A stretch of 64,000 nt of DNA from Lachnospiraceae bacterium (GTDB taxonomy: Bacteria > Bacillota > Clostridia > Lachnospirales > Lachnospiraceae): assembly GCA_024403235.1 (NCBI GenBank), contig JAKSSF010000002.1:43473-107472 (forward strand). Direction: 5' to 3'. Of this stretch, positions 55,619-63,650 are shown piece by piece. Made by a program: the position numbers and the translations under genes. Within the stretch, counting starts at the first letter, position 1. Each line of letters starts with the position of its first letter. Below the pieces are notes generated by a model, which saw only the letters and a program-made list of their open reading frames with translations, was not told where the DNA came from and made no database searches.

Positions 55619-57013
55619 ATGATTTGTCAGAAATGCGGACAAGAGATTGAAGAAGGGAAATTGTATTGTGAAGCATGTGGTGCAGAGCAGCAAATCGTCC
55701 CTGATTTTGATCCGGAAGTTGAAAATAGCATATTAGAGAATATGTCCAAAGTATTGGAATCACTAGAAGATTCCAATACTTCTAAGGATGAATTAAAAGG
55801 AACATCTTCTATTAAAGGTACTACTAATCGAAATTTGACTTTTGGAATTATTGCTTTAGTAATTGTGATTTTTCTAATAGGGTGGAATACCTTGAATTCT
55901 GTTTCTTCTTTGGAAAAGCGAGTTACATCTAATATTGAAATGGGTCAATATGAAAAGGCTTTGGATATTCTTTTTCGATTGGAAAAAAGAGAAAAACACC
56001 AACCTAAATGGTATCTTTTAACGGCTGAAGTTTATCAGGAATTAGAGAATACGCAGGAAGCAAAAGATCATTTGTATAAAGCAATTGCCAGAATTCCGGA
56101 CAGTGATAAATTGTATCAAAGATTAATTGGAATATTAGACAAAGAGCAGGACTATGCTTCCATTAATGATTTATTATTAGCATGTAAAGAAGATAGTATC
56201 GTAAATTTGTTCCAATCTTATATGGCCATGAAACCTATCTTTGATACGCCGGAAGGAAATTATGATACCAAAATTAGTTTAAAACTTTCCGGTAATACCA
56301 GTGGTAATATCTATTACACAATGGATGGTAGTGTGCCAACAGAGGATTCTTTTTTATACACTGCTCCATTAGATTTAGGCAAAGGGACTCATACCATTAG
56401 AGCAGTCTTTATAAATGAATATGGAATAAAAAGTGAAATTGCGGAAGCAAATTATGTGATGGATATTCCAATTCCGGCAACGCCCATTATTACACCGGAA
56501 AATGGAGAATTTAATACGCCTACCTTGTTAACAGTCGAAGGGGATGGTGAAAATCCAATCTATTATACATTAGATGGTAGTGCACCAAGCTTGGAGAGTA
56601 TTTTATATACCGGTCCTATTTCTATTCCCTTAGGAGAAAGTTATTATAAATTTGCTGCGATTTCCCAAGAAGGTATTTCTTCTGAGGTTGTTTCAAGGGA
56701 ATATATGTTGAACTTAAAGACTGGATTGAACGAAGAAGAAGCCAGGGTAAATTTGATACAGCGGCTGATAGAAGTAGGTCATCTCTTGGATAAAAATGGA
56801 GCACTGGCGAATCGATATGGGGTATTTAGATATCAATATTCTTATCCTGTTGCAATTGGAGAGAATAATTATTATATTTTTATGGAGTATTATGCAGAGA
56901 ATTTATTGCGCGAAAAAACAGGGGCTTATTATGCTGTAGATGTATTGACAGGAGAAAAATATAAGGCTTATCCTAAAGAGGATGGAACCTGTGAAATTCA
57001 AGCTTTAGAATAA
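55619..57013 (+). CDS. zinc-ribbon, TPR and chitobiase/FN3-like domain protein
   Basis: A 464-residue membrane protein: an N-terminal Cys4 zinc ribbon (Cys3, Cys6, Cys17, Cys20), a linker, one transmembrane helix (about residues 78-98), TPR-like helices (about 100-200) and two consecutive beta-sandwich domains of the chitobiase C-terminal type (about 200-365), each with a YYTMDGS/YYTLDGS-P motif. A final domain of about 90 residues is unassigned. The topology places the ribbon in the cytoplasm and the sandwiches outside. Such proteins are common surface proteins in Lachnospiraceae; function unknown. Confidence 0.75.
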   Translation: MICQKCGQEIEEGKLYCEACGAEQQIVPDFDPEVENSILENMSKVLESLEDSNTSKDELKGTSSIKGTTNRNLTFGIIALVIVIFLIGWNTLNSVSSLEKRVTSNIEMGQYEKALDILFRLEKREKHQPKWYLLTAEVYQELENTQEAKDHLYKAIARIPDSDKLYQRLIGILDKEQDYASINDLLLACKEDSIVNLFQSYMAMKPIFDTPEGNYDTKISLKLSGNTSGNIYYTMDGSVPTEDSFLYTAPLDLGKGTHTIRAVFINEYGIKSEIAEANYVMDIPIPATPIITPENGEFNTPTLLTVEGDGENPIYYTLDGSAPSLESILYTGPISIPLGESYYKFAAISQEGISSEVVSREYMLNLKTGLNEEEARVNLIQRLIEVGHLLDKNGALANRYGVFRYQYSYPVAIGENNYYIFMEYYAENLLREKTGAYYAVDVLTGEKYKAYPKEDGTCEIQALE

Positions 57014-57048
57014 AAATGAAAGCCAAAGGCTTACGAATGGAGGAAAAT

Positions 57049-57870
57049 ATGTACAAGATTGTTAGGGCGGAAGAATTAACAACCAATATCTATTTCATGG
57101 AGGTAGAGGCGCCAAGAGTTGCAAAAAAATGTGAACCGGGTCAATTTGTCATTGTTCGTATGGATGCAGATGGAGAAAGAATTCCTTTAACCATTTGCGA
57201 TTATAATCGCGATAAAGGCACCATTACCATTGTATTTCAGATTGTAGGTGGTTCTACTTTAAAGATGGCAGACTTAAAAGCAGGGGATGCTTTCCATGAC
57301 TTTGTAGGACCTTTAGGTTGTGCTTCTGAATTGGTTGAAACACCTATTGATGAACTGAAACAAAAGAAAATTTTATTTGTAGCCGGTGGTGTTGGAACTG
57401 CTCCTGTTTATCCACAGGTAAAATGGTTAAAGGAACATGGCGTGGATGCAGATGTTATTGTAGGCTCTAAAACAAAAGATTTACTGATTTTAGAGAAAGA
57501 AATGGAAGCTGTAGCAGGAAATTTATATGTTACTACAGATGATGGTTCTTACGGCAGAAGCGGAATGGTTACTACAACTATTCAGAGTCTTGTTGATGAG
57601 GGCAAACAGTATGATGTATGTATTGCAATTGGTCCAATGATTATGATGAAGTTTGTTTGTAAATTAACAAAAGAATTAAACATTCCAACAATAGTTAGCT
57701 TGAACCCTATTATGGTGGACGGAACAGGTATGTGTGGTGCTTGTCGTGTTACCGTAGGTGGTCAGGTGAAATTTGCATGTGTAGACGGCCCGGAATTTGA
57801 TGGCCATGCAGTAGATTTTGACGAAGCAATGAAGAGACAGCAGTTATATAAAACAGAGGAAGGCAGATAG
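57049..57870 (+). CDS. NfnA-like FAD/NAD-binding [2Fe-2S] protein
   Basis: Flavoprotein of the sulfide/dihydroorotate dehydrogenase-like electron-transfer family, 273 residues from ATG 57049, which has TGGAGG 5 bases upstream (the earlier ATGs at 57016 and 57037 lack ribosome sites). It has a ferredoxin-reductase fold with FAD-binding RIPLTICDYN and NAD-binding GGVGTAPVYPQVKWL, and [2Fe-2S] Cys229, Cys232 and Cys244 in MCGACRVTVGGQVKFACVDG. With the adjacent GltD-like gene it forms an NfnAB-type bifurcating complex linking NADH, NADPH and reduced ferredoxin. A TAG ends it directly before a Cys/His tail in the same frame (see next entry). Confidence 0.9.
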   Translation: MYKIVRAEELTTNIYFMEVEAPRVAKKCEPGQFVIVRMDADGERIPLTICDYNRDKGTITIVFQIVGGSTLKMADLKAGDAFHDFVGPLGCASELVETPIDELKQKKILFVAGGVGTAPVYPQVKWLKEHGVDADVIVGSKTKDLLILEKEMEAVAGNLYVTTDDGSYGRSGMVTTTIQSLVDEGKQYDVCIAIGPMIMMKFVCKLTKELNIPTIVSLNPIMVDGTGMCGACRVTVGGQVKFACVDGPEFDGHAVDFDEAMKRQQLYKTEEGR

Positions 57871-57873
57871 AAA

Positions 57874-57927
57874 ATGAAGACAAAAGAAGGCGACACGCAT
57901 CACGGTGGATGCGGAAACTGTAATTAA
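57874..57927 (+). CDS. 17-residue Cys/His mini-ORF, in frame with NfnA
   Basis: MKTKEGDTHHGGCGNCN, starting 3 bases after the NfnA stop TAG (57868-57870) in the same frame. I recall homologous NfnA proteins that end with a THHGGCG-type tail, so the segment is probably the normal C-terminus cut off by a single nonsense codon (AAG to TAG would do). It has GAGGAAGG at 57856-57863 as a possible ribosome site, so separate translation is also possible. Not an assured gene. Confidence 0.4.
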   Translation: MKTKEGDTHHGGCGNCN

Positions 57928-57956
57928 TTAGAGTAGCTTAAGGATAGGAGAAAAAA

Positions 57957-59339
57957 ATGGACGTTTTAAAGAAAGTACCTGTTAGAGAGCAGGATGCAAA
58001 AGTAAGAGCAACAAATTTCGAAGAGGTTTGTCTTGGATATAATAAAGAAGAAGCTATGGAAGAGGCTACTCGTTGTATTAATTGTAAGAATGCACAATGT
58101 ATCAAAGGGTGTCCTGTTTCTATCAATATTCCCGGTTTTATTGAGAAAGTAAAAGAGGGACAAATTGAAGAAGCTTATCAGGTAATCAGTGAATCCTCTG
58201 CTTTACCTGCTGTTTGTGGCCGTGTATGTCCACAAGAAAGCCAGTGTGAAGGCAAATGTATTCGTGGTATTAAAGGAGAACCAGTTTCTATTGGTAAGTT
58301 GGAGCGTTTTGTAGCAGATTATGCCAGAGAAGCCGGTGTTAAACCAGAAGGTGCCAAAGAAAAATTAGGCAAGAAGGTTGCAGTGATTGGTTCCGGCCCA
58401 GCAGGTCTTACCTGTGCTGGTGACTTGGCTAAGATGGGCTATGATGTTACTATTTTTGAAGCCTTACATGAAGCAGGTGGTGTACTGGTATATGGTATTC
58501 CGGAATTTCGTCTTCCAAAACAGGATGTAGTGGCAAAAGAAATTGAAAATGTAAAATCTTTAGGGGTTAAAATTGAAACCAATGTTATCGTTGGTAAATC
58601 TATTACCATTGACGAATTGATGGAAGAAGAAGGATTTAGTGCTGTATTTATTGGATCCGGAGCAGGACTTCCTAAGTTTATGGGAATTCCAGGCGAAAGT
58701 GCAAATGGTGTATTCTCTGCTAACGAATATTTAACCAGAAGCAATTTAATGAAAGCCTTTGATGCTTCTTCCCCGACTCCTATTATGCACGGTAAAAAAG
58801 TAGCTGTTATCGGCGGTGGTAATGTAGCAATGGATGCAGCCAGAACGGCATTAAGACTTGGTGCAGAAGTACATATTGTATATCGTCGTAGTGAAGAAGA
58901 ACTTCCTGCCAGAGTAGAAGAAGTACATCATGCAAAAGAAGAAGGTATTATCTTTGATTTATTAACCAATCCTACTGAAATCCTAAAAGATGAAAACGGA
59001 TGGGTTTCCGGTATGAAAGTGATTAAAATGGAATTAGGTGAGCCTGACGCATCCGGCAGAAGACGCCCTGTAGAAATTCCCGATTCTGAATATGTTATGG
59101 ATGTAGATACAGTTATCATGTCTCTTGGTACAAGCCCTAATCCTTTGATTAGTTCCACCACAGAAGGTCTGGAAGTAAATAAGTGGAAATGTATTGTAGC
59201 GGATGAAGAATTTGGTAAAACCACAAAAGAAGGTGTTTATGCAGGTGGGGATGCTGTAACCGGTGCTGCAACTGTTATATTAGCTATGGGAGCTGGTAAA
59301 GCAGGTGCCAAAGGCATTCATGAGTATTTAAGCAAATAG
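57957..59339 (+). CDS. NfnB-like / NADPH-dependent glutamate synthase small-subunit homologue
   Basis: A 460-residue flavoprotein with two N-terminal [4Fe-4S] motifs (CINCKNAQCIKGCP and CGRVCPQESQCEGKC), an FAD Rossmann fold (AVIGSGPAGLTCAGDLA), and an NADPH-binding fold (AVIGGGNVAMDAARTALRLG), ending in a second FAD segment GVYAGGDAVTGAATVILAMGAGK. It is the GltD/NfnB family; next to the NfnA-like gene this makes an NAD-dependent ferredoxin:NADP oxidoreductase more likely than glutamate synthase (no gltB in the window). Confidence 0.9.
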   Translation: MDVLKKVPVREQDAKVRATNFEEVCLGYNKEEAMEEATRCINCKNAQCIKGCPVSINIPGFIEKVKEGQIEEAYQVISESSALPAVCGRVCPQESQCEGKCIRGIKGEPVSIGKLERFVADYAREAGVKPEGAKEKLGKKVAVIGSGPAGLTCAGDLAKMGYDVTIFEALHEAGGVLVYGIPEFRLPKQDVVAKEIENVKSLGVKIETNVIVGKSITIDELMEEEGFSAVFIGSGAGLPKFMGIPGESANGVFSANEYLTRSNLMKAFDASSPTPIMHGKKVAVIGGGNVAMDAARTALRLGAEVHIVYRRSEEELPARVEEVHHAKEEGIIFDLLTNPTEILKDENGWVSGMKVIKMELGEPDASGRRRPVEIPDSEYVMDVDTVIMSLGTSPNPLISSTTEGLEVNKWKCIVADEEFGKTTKEGVYAGGDAVTGAATVILAMGAGKAGAKGIHEYLSK

Positions 59340-59343
59340 TTTT

Positions 59344-59823
59344 ATGAAAATTCAAATTGTTTGTGTTGGAAAAATTAAAGAAAAGTTTTACAGAGATGCT
59401 ATTGCAGAATATACAAAAAGACTCAGTCGATATTGTAAGCTGGAAATATTAGAAGTGTCAGATGAACCTACCCCGGAAAAAGCCAGTGAGGCTGTTTTGG
59501 AAAAAATCCTGGAAACGGAAGGGGAACGCATCTTAAAGCAACTAAAGGATAGTACCTATGTGATTGCGCTTGCTATTCAAGGAAAGAAATTAGATTCTAT
59601 TCAATTTTCTAAAATGATAGAAGAATGTGAGCAAAAGAGTGGCGGCTGTGTTGCTTTTATCATTGGTGGCTCTTTAGGACTTCATTCCTCTGTATTACAG
59701 CGGAGCCAAATGCAAGTCAGCTTTTCGGATATGACTTTTCCACATCAGTTGATGAGAGTTATTTTAACGGAACAAATATATAGAGGATATCGAATCTTAA
59801 AAAAAGAACCTTACCACAAGTAG
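59344..59823 (+). CDS. rlmH: 23S rRNA pseudouridine-1915 N3-methyltransferase
   Basis: SPOUT-class methyltransferase that modifies helix 69 of 23S rRNA. The 159-residue protein begins MKIQIVCVGKIKEKFYRDAI, with the SAM-binding knot AFIIGGSLGLHSSVLQR and the C-terminal SFSDMTFPHQLMRVILTEQIYRGYRI-type segment then KEPYHK, all RlmH signatures. It begins 4 bases after the NfnB-like gene. Its stop codon lies inside the terminator hairpin at 59804. Confidence 0.96.
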   Translation: MKIQIVCVGKIKEKFYRDAIAEYTKRLSRYCKLEILEVSDEPTPEKASEAVLEKILETEGERILKQLKDSTYVIALAIQGKKLDSIQFSKMIEECEQKSGGCVAFIIGGSLGLHSSVLQRSQMQVSFSDMTFPHQLMRVILTEQIYRGYRILKKEPYHK

Positions 59824-59836
59824 GGTTCTTTTTTTC
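59801..59836 (+). terminator. terminator overlapping the rlmH stop codon
   Basis: AAGAACCTTA (59804-59813) pairs with TAGGGTTCTT (59821-59830) with one G-U; a T-run to 59835 follows. The stop TAG (59821-59823) lies in the right arm. Confidence 0.88.
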
Positions 59837-59908
59837 TATTGTTCTTTTCAAAGAATTCCAAACATAAAATTAAATAGTCATGTCAAACTTTAGGAATAAG
59901 GATAGTTT

Positions 59909-60193
59909 ATGGGGGCAGAGTTATTAAATCTAGGGAAAAAAGTAGAGAATCTTTTTAATAAAATGGAACTTCCGAAAGATGTTACCTTGAGTGATAGTGT
60001 AATTACTTCTATAGGAATCCGAGAATTGTGGATTGAAAATTTTCGAGGGATTTTAGAGTGTGATGAGAATAGAATCCTTATTCTTGGGAAAAAAGGAAAG
60101 ATTAACATTTTAGGAAAAAAATTGGTAATACATCAATATTCTAAAGAAATAATGGAGATTGTTGGAATAATTAAAAGCATTGAATACTTGTAA
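59909..60193 (+). CDS. yqfC: sporulation protein YqfC
   Basis: A 94-residue protein matching the YqfC family: KMELPKDVTLSDSVITSIG and the C-terminal IHQYSKEIMEIVGIIKSI. In Bacillus yqfC and yqfD are expressed under SigE in the mother cell. A CATAAAAT at 59863-59870 resembles a SigE -10, but no convincing -35 accompanies it. The gene order yqfC, yqfD, phoH, pgpH-like, ybeY is the standard Firmicutes order. Confidence 0.88.
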   Translation: MGAELLNLGKKVENLFNKMELPKDVTLSDSVITSIGIRELWIENFRGILECDENRILILGKKGKINILGKKLVIHQYSKEIMEIVGIIKSIEYL

Positions 60194-60238
60194 GGTATTC
60201 AAGTAAAAGAAATAATTTAAACTAAAAAAGGATACTGT

Positions 60239-61444
60239 ATGAATATATGGAATGTATGGAATAATCAACTTCAAATAAAAATCAAAGGAAATGGTTGTAA
60301 ACGATTTATAAATATTTGTGTAAAAAATCAAATCATATTACGTAATCTGATAGAAAAAGAAGGAAGTATTTATTTTGAACTTTCGGATAAAGATTGGAAT
60401 ATTGCTAAAAAATGGATTCCTAAAACAGGAATTCAATACGAAATTATAGGAAAACAAGGTATAAAAACTTGGTCGTATAAATGGAAAAAGCGTAAATTAT
60501 TTCTTTATTTTCCGATATATGTTTTGATGGCATGTTATATTTTCTCTTTTTTCTTATGGAAAATAGAAATTATAGGTAATTTTAGTACTTCTACTAATAT
60601 GATTGTTGAATTTTTAAAAAAAGAAAAAATCAATATAGGTTGTAGAGCAGATAAAATTGATACAAGACAGTTAGAATTGGACTTTTTAAATGTATTTTCC
60701 ACAGTGCAGTGGGTATCTATAAATATAGAAGGCACTACCTTACAGATTGCATTAAAAGAAAAAGAAAATATCTTATCTAATGCAAAAGAAAATACCGTAC
60801 TGGACGAAGAACATCCTGTAGGATTGGCTGCAGGTCATGATGGAAAATTGATTTCTATTTTAACAAGAAAAGGTATTCCTTTAGTAAAAGCAGGACAGGA
60901 TATTGCAGCAAATCAAATTTTAATAGAAGGTAAAATACCTATTTTTGATTCTGCAACCAATGAATGTATTTCTTATGAAATTGTGGAGCCGGAAGGGGAA
61001 GTAATTTTGCAATATGATATGCCATATTCTTTCGATATTAAGAATAATTATATACAAAAAGAATATACAGGTCATACAAAGAGTTTTTATAAAGTGAGAA
61101 TAGGAGATAAAAAAATATCGTTATTTGAAAAAAGGAATCCATATGCTTTTTGTGATATATTAGAAGAACAAAACGAGTTTTTTATGGGACAATATTTACA
61201 TATTCCATTATCTGTATGGAAATGTAAAATCAGAGAATATATGCCTATAGAGCGATTATATTCAGATGAAGAAATGAAAAACATAATAGAAAACGAATTT
61301 CAAAAAAATACTGAAGCACTAAAAGAAAAAGGGGTACAAATAATTGAAAAAAATGTTACAATAAAAAAGACTGTTAATACAATGGGGATGTATGGAAAAA
61401 TTACTGTATTAGATAATAATTTAATTCAAGTTCCGCTAGAATAA
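60239..61444 (+). CDS. yqfD: sporulation protein YqfD
   Basis: A 401-residue protein with one N-terminal transmembrane helix near residues 84-107 (YFPIYVLMACYIFSFFLW) and a large extracytoplasmic domain of the YqfD/SpoIV-like family: motif LGVxxGxRxxxID-type region NIGCRADKIDTRQLELDFL and EPEGEVIL. It lies 45 bases after yqfC. In Bacillus it is required for efficient sporulation in the mother cell. AT content is higher than in neighbours. Confidence 0.88.
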   Translation: MNIWNVWNNQLQIKIKGNGCKRFINICVKNQIILRNLIEKEGSIYFELSDKDWNIAKKWIPKTGIQYEIIGKQGIKTWSYKWKKRKLFLYFPIYVLMACYIFSFFLWKIEIIGNFSTSTNMIVEFLKKEKINIGCRADKIDTRQLELDFLNVFSTVQWVSINIEGTTLQIALKEKENILSNAKENTVLDEEHPVGLAAGHDGKLISILTRKGIPLVKAGQDIAANQILIEGKIPIFDSATNECISYEIVEPEGEVILQYDMPYSFDIKNNYIQKEYTGHTKSFYKVRIGDKKISLFEKRNPYAFCDILEEQNEFFMGQYLHIPLSVWKCKIREYMPIERLYSDEEMKNIIENEFQKNTEALKEKGVQIIEKNVTIKKTVNTMGMYGKITVLDNNLIQVPLE

Positions 61445-61474
61445 ATCCCGTTTTAATGAAAAATAAAGGTACTT

Positions 61475-62491
61475 ATGGAAGAATTACAAATACAAATTCC
61501 TGCAGAGCACAGTCAGAATATATTTGGACAATTGGATTATTATCTTAAGAAGCTGGAAAGAGCTTTTCAGGTTTCTATAGTGAATAGAGGCGATGAGGTA
61601 AAAATCATTGGGACAAGCACAAATATTCAAATGGCTGTTGCCGTGTTAAAGGAATTAACAGAATTGTCTAAAAGAGGAAATTCTATTCAAGAACAAAATG
61701 TGGAGTATGCAATTGCTATGGCGATGGAAGAAAAACAAAATGCCTTATTGGAAATAGATGAAGATTTGATTTGTCATACAGTAAGTGGAAAACCGATTAA
61801 GCCGAAAACCTTGGGTCAAAAGGCCTATGCAGACGCCATTCGGGACCATATGATTGTATTTGGCATGGGACCTGCAGGCACTGGAAAAACCTATTTAGCT
61901 ATGGCAATGGCTATTACCGCATTTAAGAGTAATGAAGTAGAACGTATTATTTTGACCAGACCGGCGATAGAAGCGGGAGAGAAATTAGGCTTTTTACCGG
62001 GAGATTTACAGAGTAAAGTAGATCCATATTTGAGACCATTATATGATGCCTTATATCAAATTATGGGGGCTGAAAGTTTTTTGCGAAATATGGAGAAGGG
62101 GTTAATAGAAGTAGCTCCTTTAGCTTATATGCGCGGAAGAACTTTAGATAATGCATTTATTATTTTAGACGAGGCACAAAATACAACTCCGGCTCAAATG
62201 AAGATGTTTTTAACCAGAATTGGATTTGGTTCCAAGGTTGTAGTGACTGGAGATAGTTCTCAAAAGGATTTGCCTTTTGATTCCAAATCCGGTTTAGAGA
62301 TAGCTAGTAAAGTGCTTGGCAAAATTGATGATATTGCATTTTGTAATCTTACAAGTCAAGATGTAGTGAGACATCCTTTAGTACAAAAAATTGTAAAGGC
62401 GTATGAGGAGTATGAGTCTAAAGAAAGAGCAAAAGAACAATATAAATACAACAGTGCAGATAGAAGAAGAGACAAAAAGAAATCGCAGTAA
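61475..62491 (+). CDS. phoH: PhoH family ATPase
   Basis: A 338-residue protein with an N-terminal KH-like or R3H-like region (about residues 1-110) and a PhoH/RecD-type ATPase domain: Walker A GMGPAGTGKTYLA (about residues 129-141) and Walker B AFIILDEAQNTTPAQMK, VVVTGDSSQKDLP. PhoH proteins are linked to RNA metabolism and usually sit beside ybeY, as here. The next gene starts inside it, overlapping by 89 bases. Confidence 0.93.
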   Translation: MEELQIQIPAEHSQNIFGQLDYYLKKLERAFQVSIVNRGDEVKIIGTSTNIQMAVAVLKELTELSKRGNSIQEQNVEYAIAMAMEEKQNALLEIDEDLICHTVSGKPIKPKTLGQKAYADAIRDHMIVFGMGPAGTGKTYLAMAMAITAFKSNEVERIILTRPAIEAGEKLGFLPGDLQSKVDPYLRPLYDALYQIMGAESFLRNMEKGLIEVAPLAYMRGRTLDNAFIILDEAQNTTPAQMKMFLTRIGFGSKVVVTGDSSQKDLPFDSKSGLEIASKVLGKIDDIAFCNLTSQDVVRHPLVQKIVKAYEEYESKERAKEQYKYNSADRRRDKKKSQ

Positions 62492-63650
62492 TCTTTTAGT
62501 ATCCTGTTTTACAGTTATTTTTACATCTTTGGCAGTAGGAATTATGTCCTATTATTATGTGCAATCCTGGACAGAAACTATTCGTAATGTGATTACCATT
62601 CTTTTAGGAGATTTTATTGTAATACAATTATGGTTTCATAGTTGTGTCATAGATTCCCTGGATTATAATAATGAAAAACGATATTTTCAATTTATTTTGT
62701 TATATTGTATTGGCTTGATATCTTCTATCGTTTTTGTGTTTTTACCAAGAGATAGTTGGCTGTTTTTAGCAATATTTGTATCTTTGGCAATGTATAGTAA
62801 TAGTGTTATTGGTGTCACTGCCGGAGGTATTTTCCTTACCATTACTTGTCTGTTTTCTCCGGCCGGTACTATCTCTGTATTTTTAGTATATTTTATAGGG
62901 GGATTGGTAGGAATTGCATTATTCTACGGCTTGGACATTAATTTTAGAATAGGAATGCCTTTGCTTTTTTCTGTTTTAAGTATGTTCATGTTGGAATTGG
63001 CATATTTTGTGATATTTGAGAATCAGAATTTAAATTTCGAACTACTGATGATGCCAATAATTAGTTTCTTTTTGAATCTTGTTGTTATGTTTTTGGTATT
63101 GAAACTTTTCAGTAATTCTCAAATGTATAAGTTGCAGGATAAATATTTGGATATTATTGATCCGGAATTTCCATTATTGGTAGAAATGAAGAATCAAAAT
63201 ATTGATTTGTATTTTCACGCTATTCATACAGCTTACTTAACAGACCGTATTGCAAGAAAGCTAGAATTAAATTTACAGGCAGCAAAAGGCAGTGCTTATT
63301 ATTTTAGATTGGCAAGAGAAAATGAAAAAAACAATTCTGCTGGAATGCTTCCAATTGAAGAGCAGTATCAGTTCCCTTCTGATTTGAAAATAATTATGCA
63401 CCAATGTATGGAGGGAAAGTTCCTTTCTAAGGAATCCTGTGTTGTGCTGTTATCAGATATGGTAATCAGTAAAATTACACAGGCAATTCGTATTTCGTCT
63501 TCGGTAAATTATGATGGAGAGATAGAGGCAATTTTCGCTTCTATTCGAAATAGTATAAGATTAGAATCCTGTGATATTTCTATTAAAGAATTGAATATGA
63601 TGGAACGAATCTATAAAGAGGAGCGATTATATTATGACTTTTTACGCTGA
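62403..63650 (+). CDS. PgpH-like membrane protein with degenerate HD domain
   Basis: A 415-residue protein in the position of yqfF/pgpH. It has about seven membrane helices in residues 30-230, then a soluble domain (about 250-415) matching the PgpH HD phosphodiesterase: HAIHTAYLTDRIARKL at 272-287. The helix that should carry the catalytic His-Asp reads AYYFRLA at 298-304, where homologues have AYYHDIG, so the HD pair is F301-R302. It also lacks the long extracellular 7TMR-HDED part of B. subtilis PgpH (711 residues). It is therefore probably not an active c-di-AMP phosphodiesterase. The start is unsure (62403, or 62412 after GAGGAG); it overlaps phoH. Confidence 0.75.
   Translation: MRSMSLKKEQKNNINTTVQIEEETKRNRSNLLVSCFTVIFTSLAVGIMSYYYVQSWTETIRNVITILLGDFIVIQLWFHSCVIDSLDYNNEKRYFQFILLYCIGLISSIVFVFLPRDSWLFLAIFVSLAMYSNSVIGVTAGGIFLTITCLFSPAGTISVFLVYFIGGLVGIALFYGLDINFRIGMPLLFSVLSMFMLELAYFVIFENQNLNFELLMMPIISFFLNLVVMFLVLKLFSNSQMYKLQDKYLDIIDPEFPLLVEMKNQNIDLYFHAIHTAYLTDRIARKLELNLQAAKGSAYYFRLARENEKNNSAGMLPIEEQYQFPSDLKIIMHQCMEGKFLSKESCVVLLSDMVISKITQAIRISSSVNYDGEIEAIFASIRNSIRLESCDISIKELNMMERIYKEERLYYDFLR

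Noticed and set aside
57868..57927. TAG as pyrrolysine codon in NfnA
   Set aside because: TAG is used as an ordinary stop in the window (for example mazG, the PurO-like gene and rlmH) and no pyl genes are present here.
59863..59870. SigE promoter before yqfC
   Set aside because: CATAAAAT resembles a SigE -10, but no -35 of the KMATATT type is found at 14-15 bp, so it is only mentioned with the gene.
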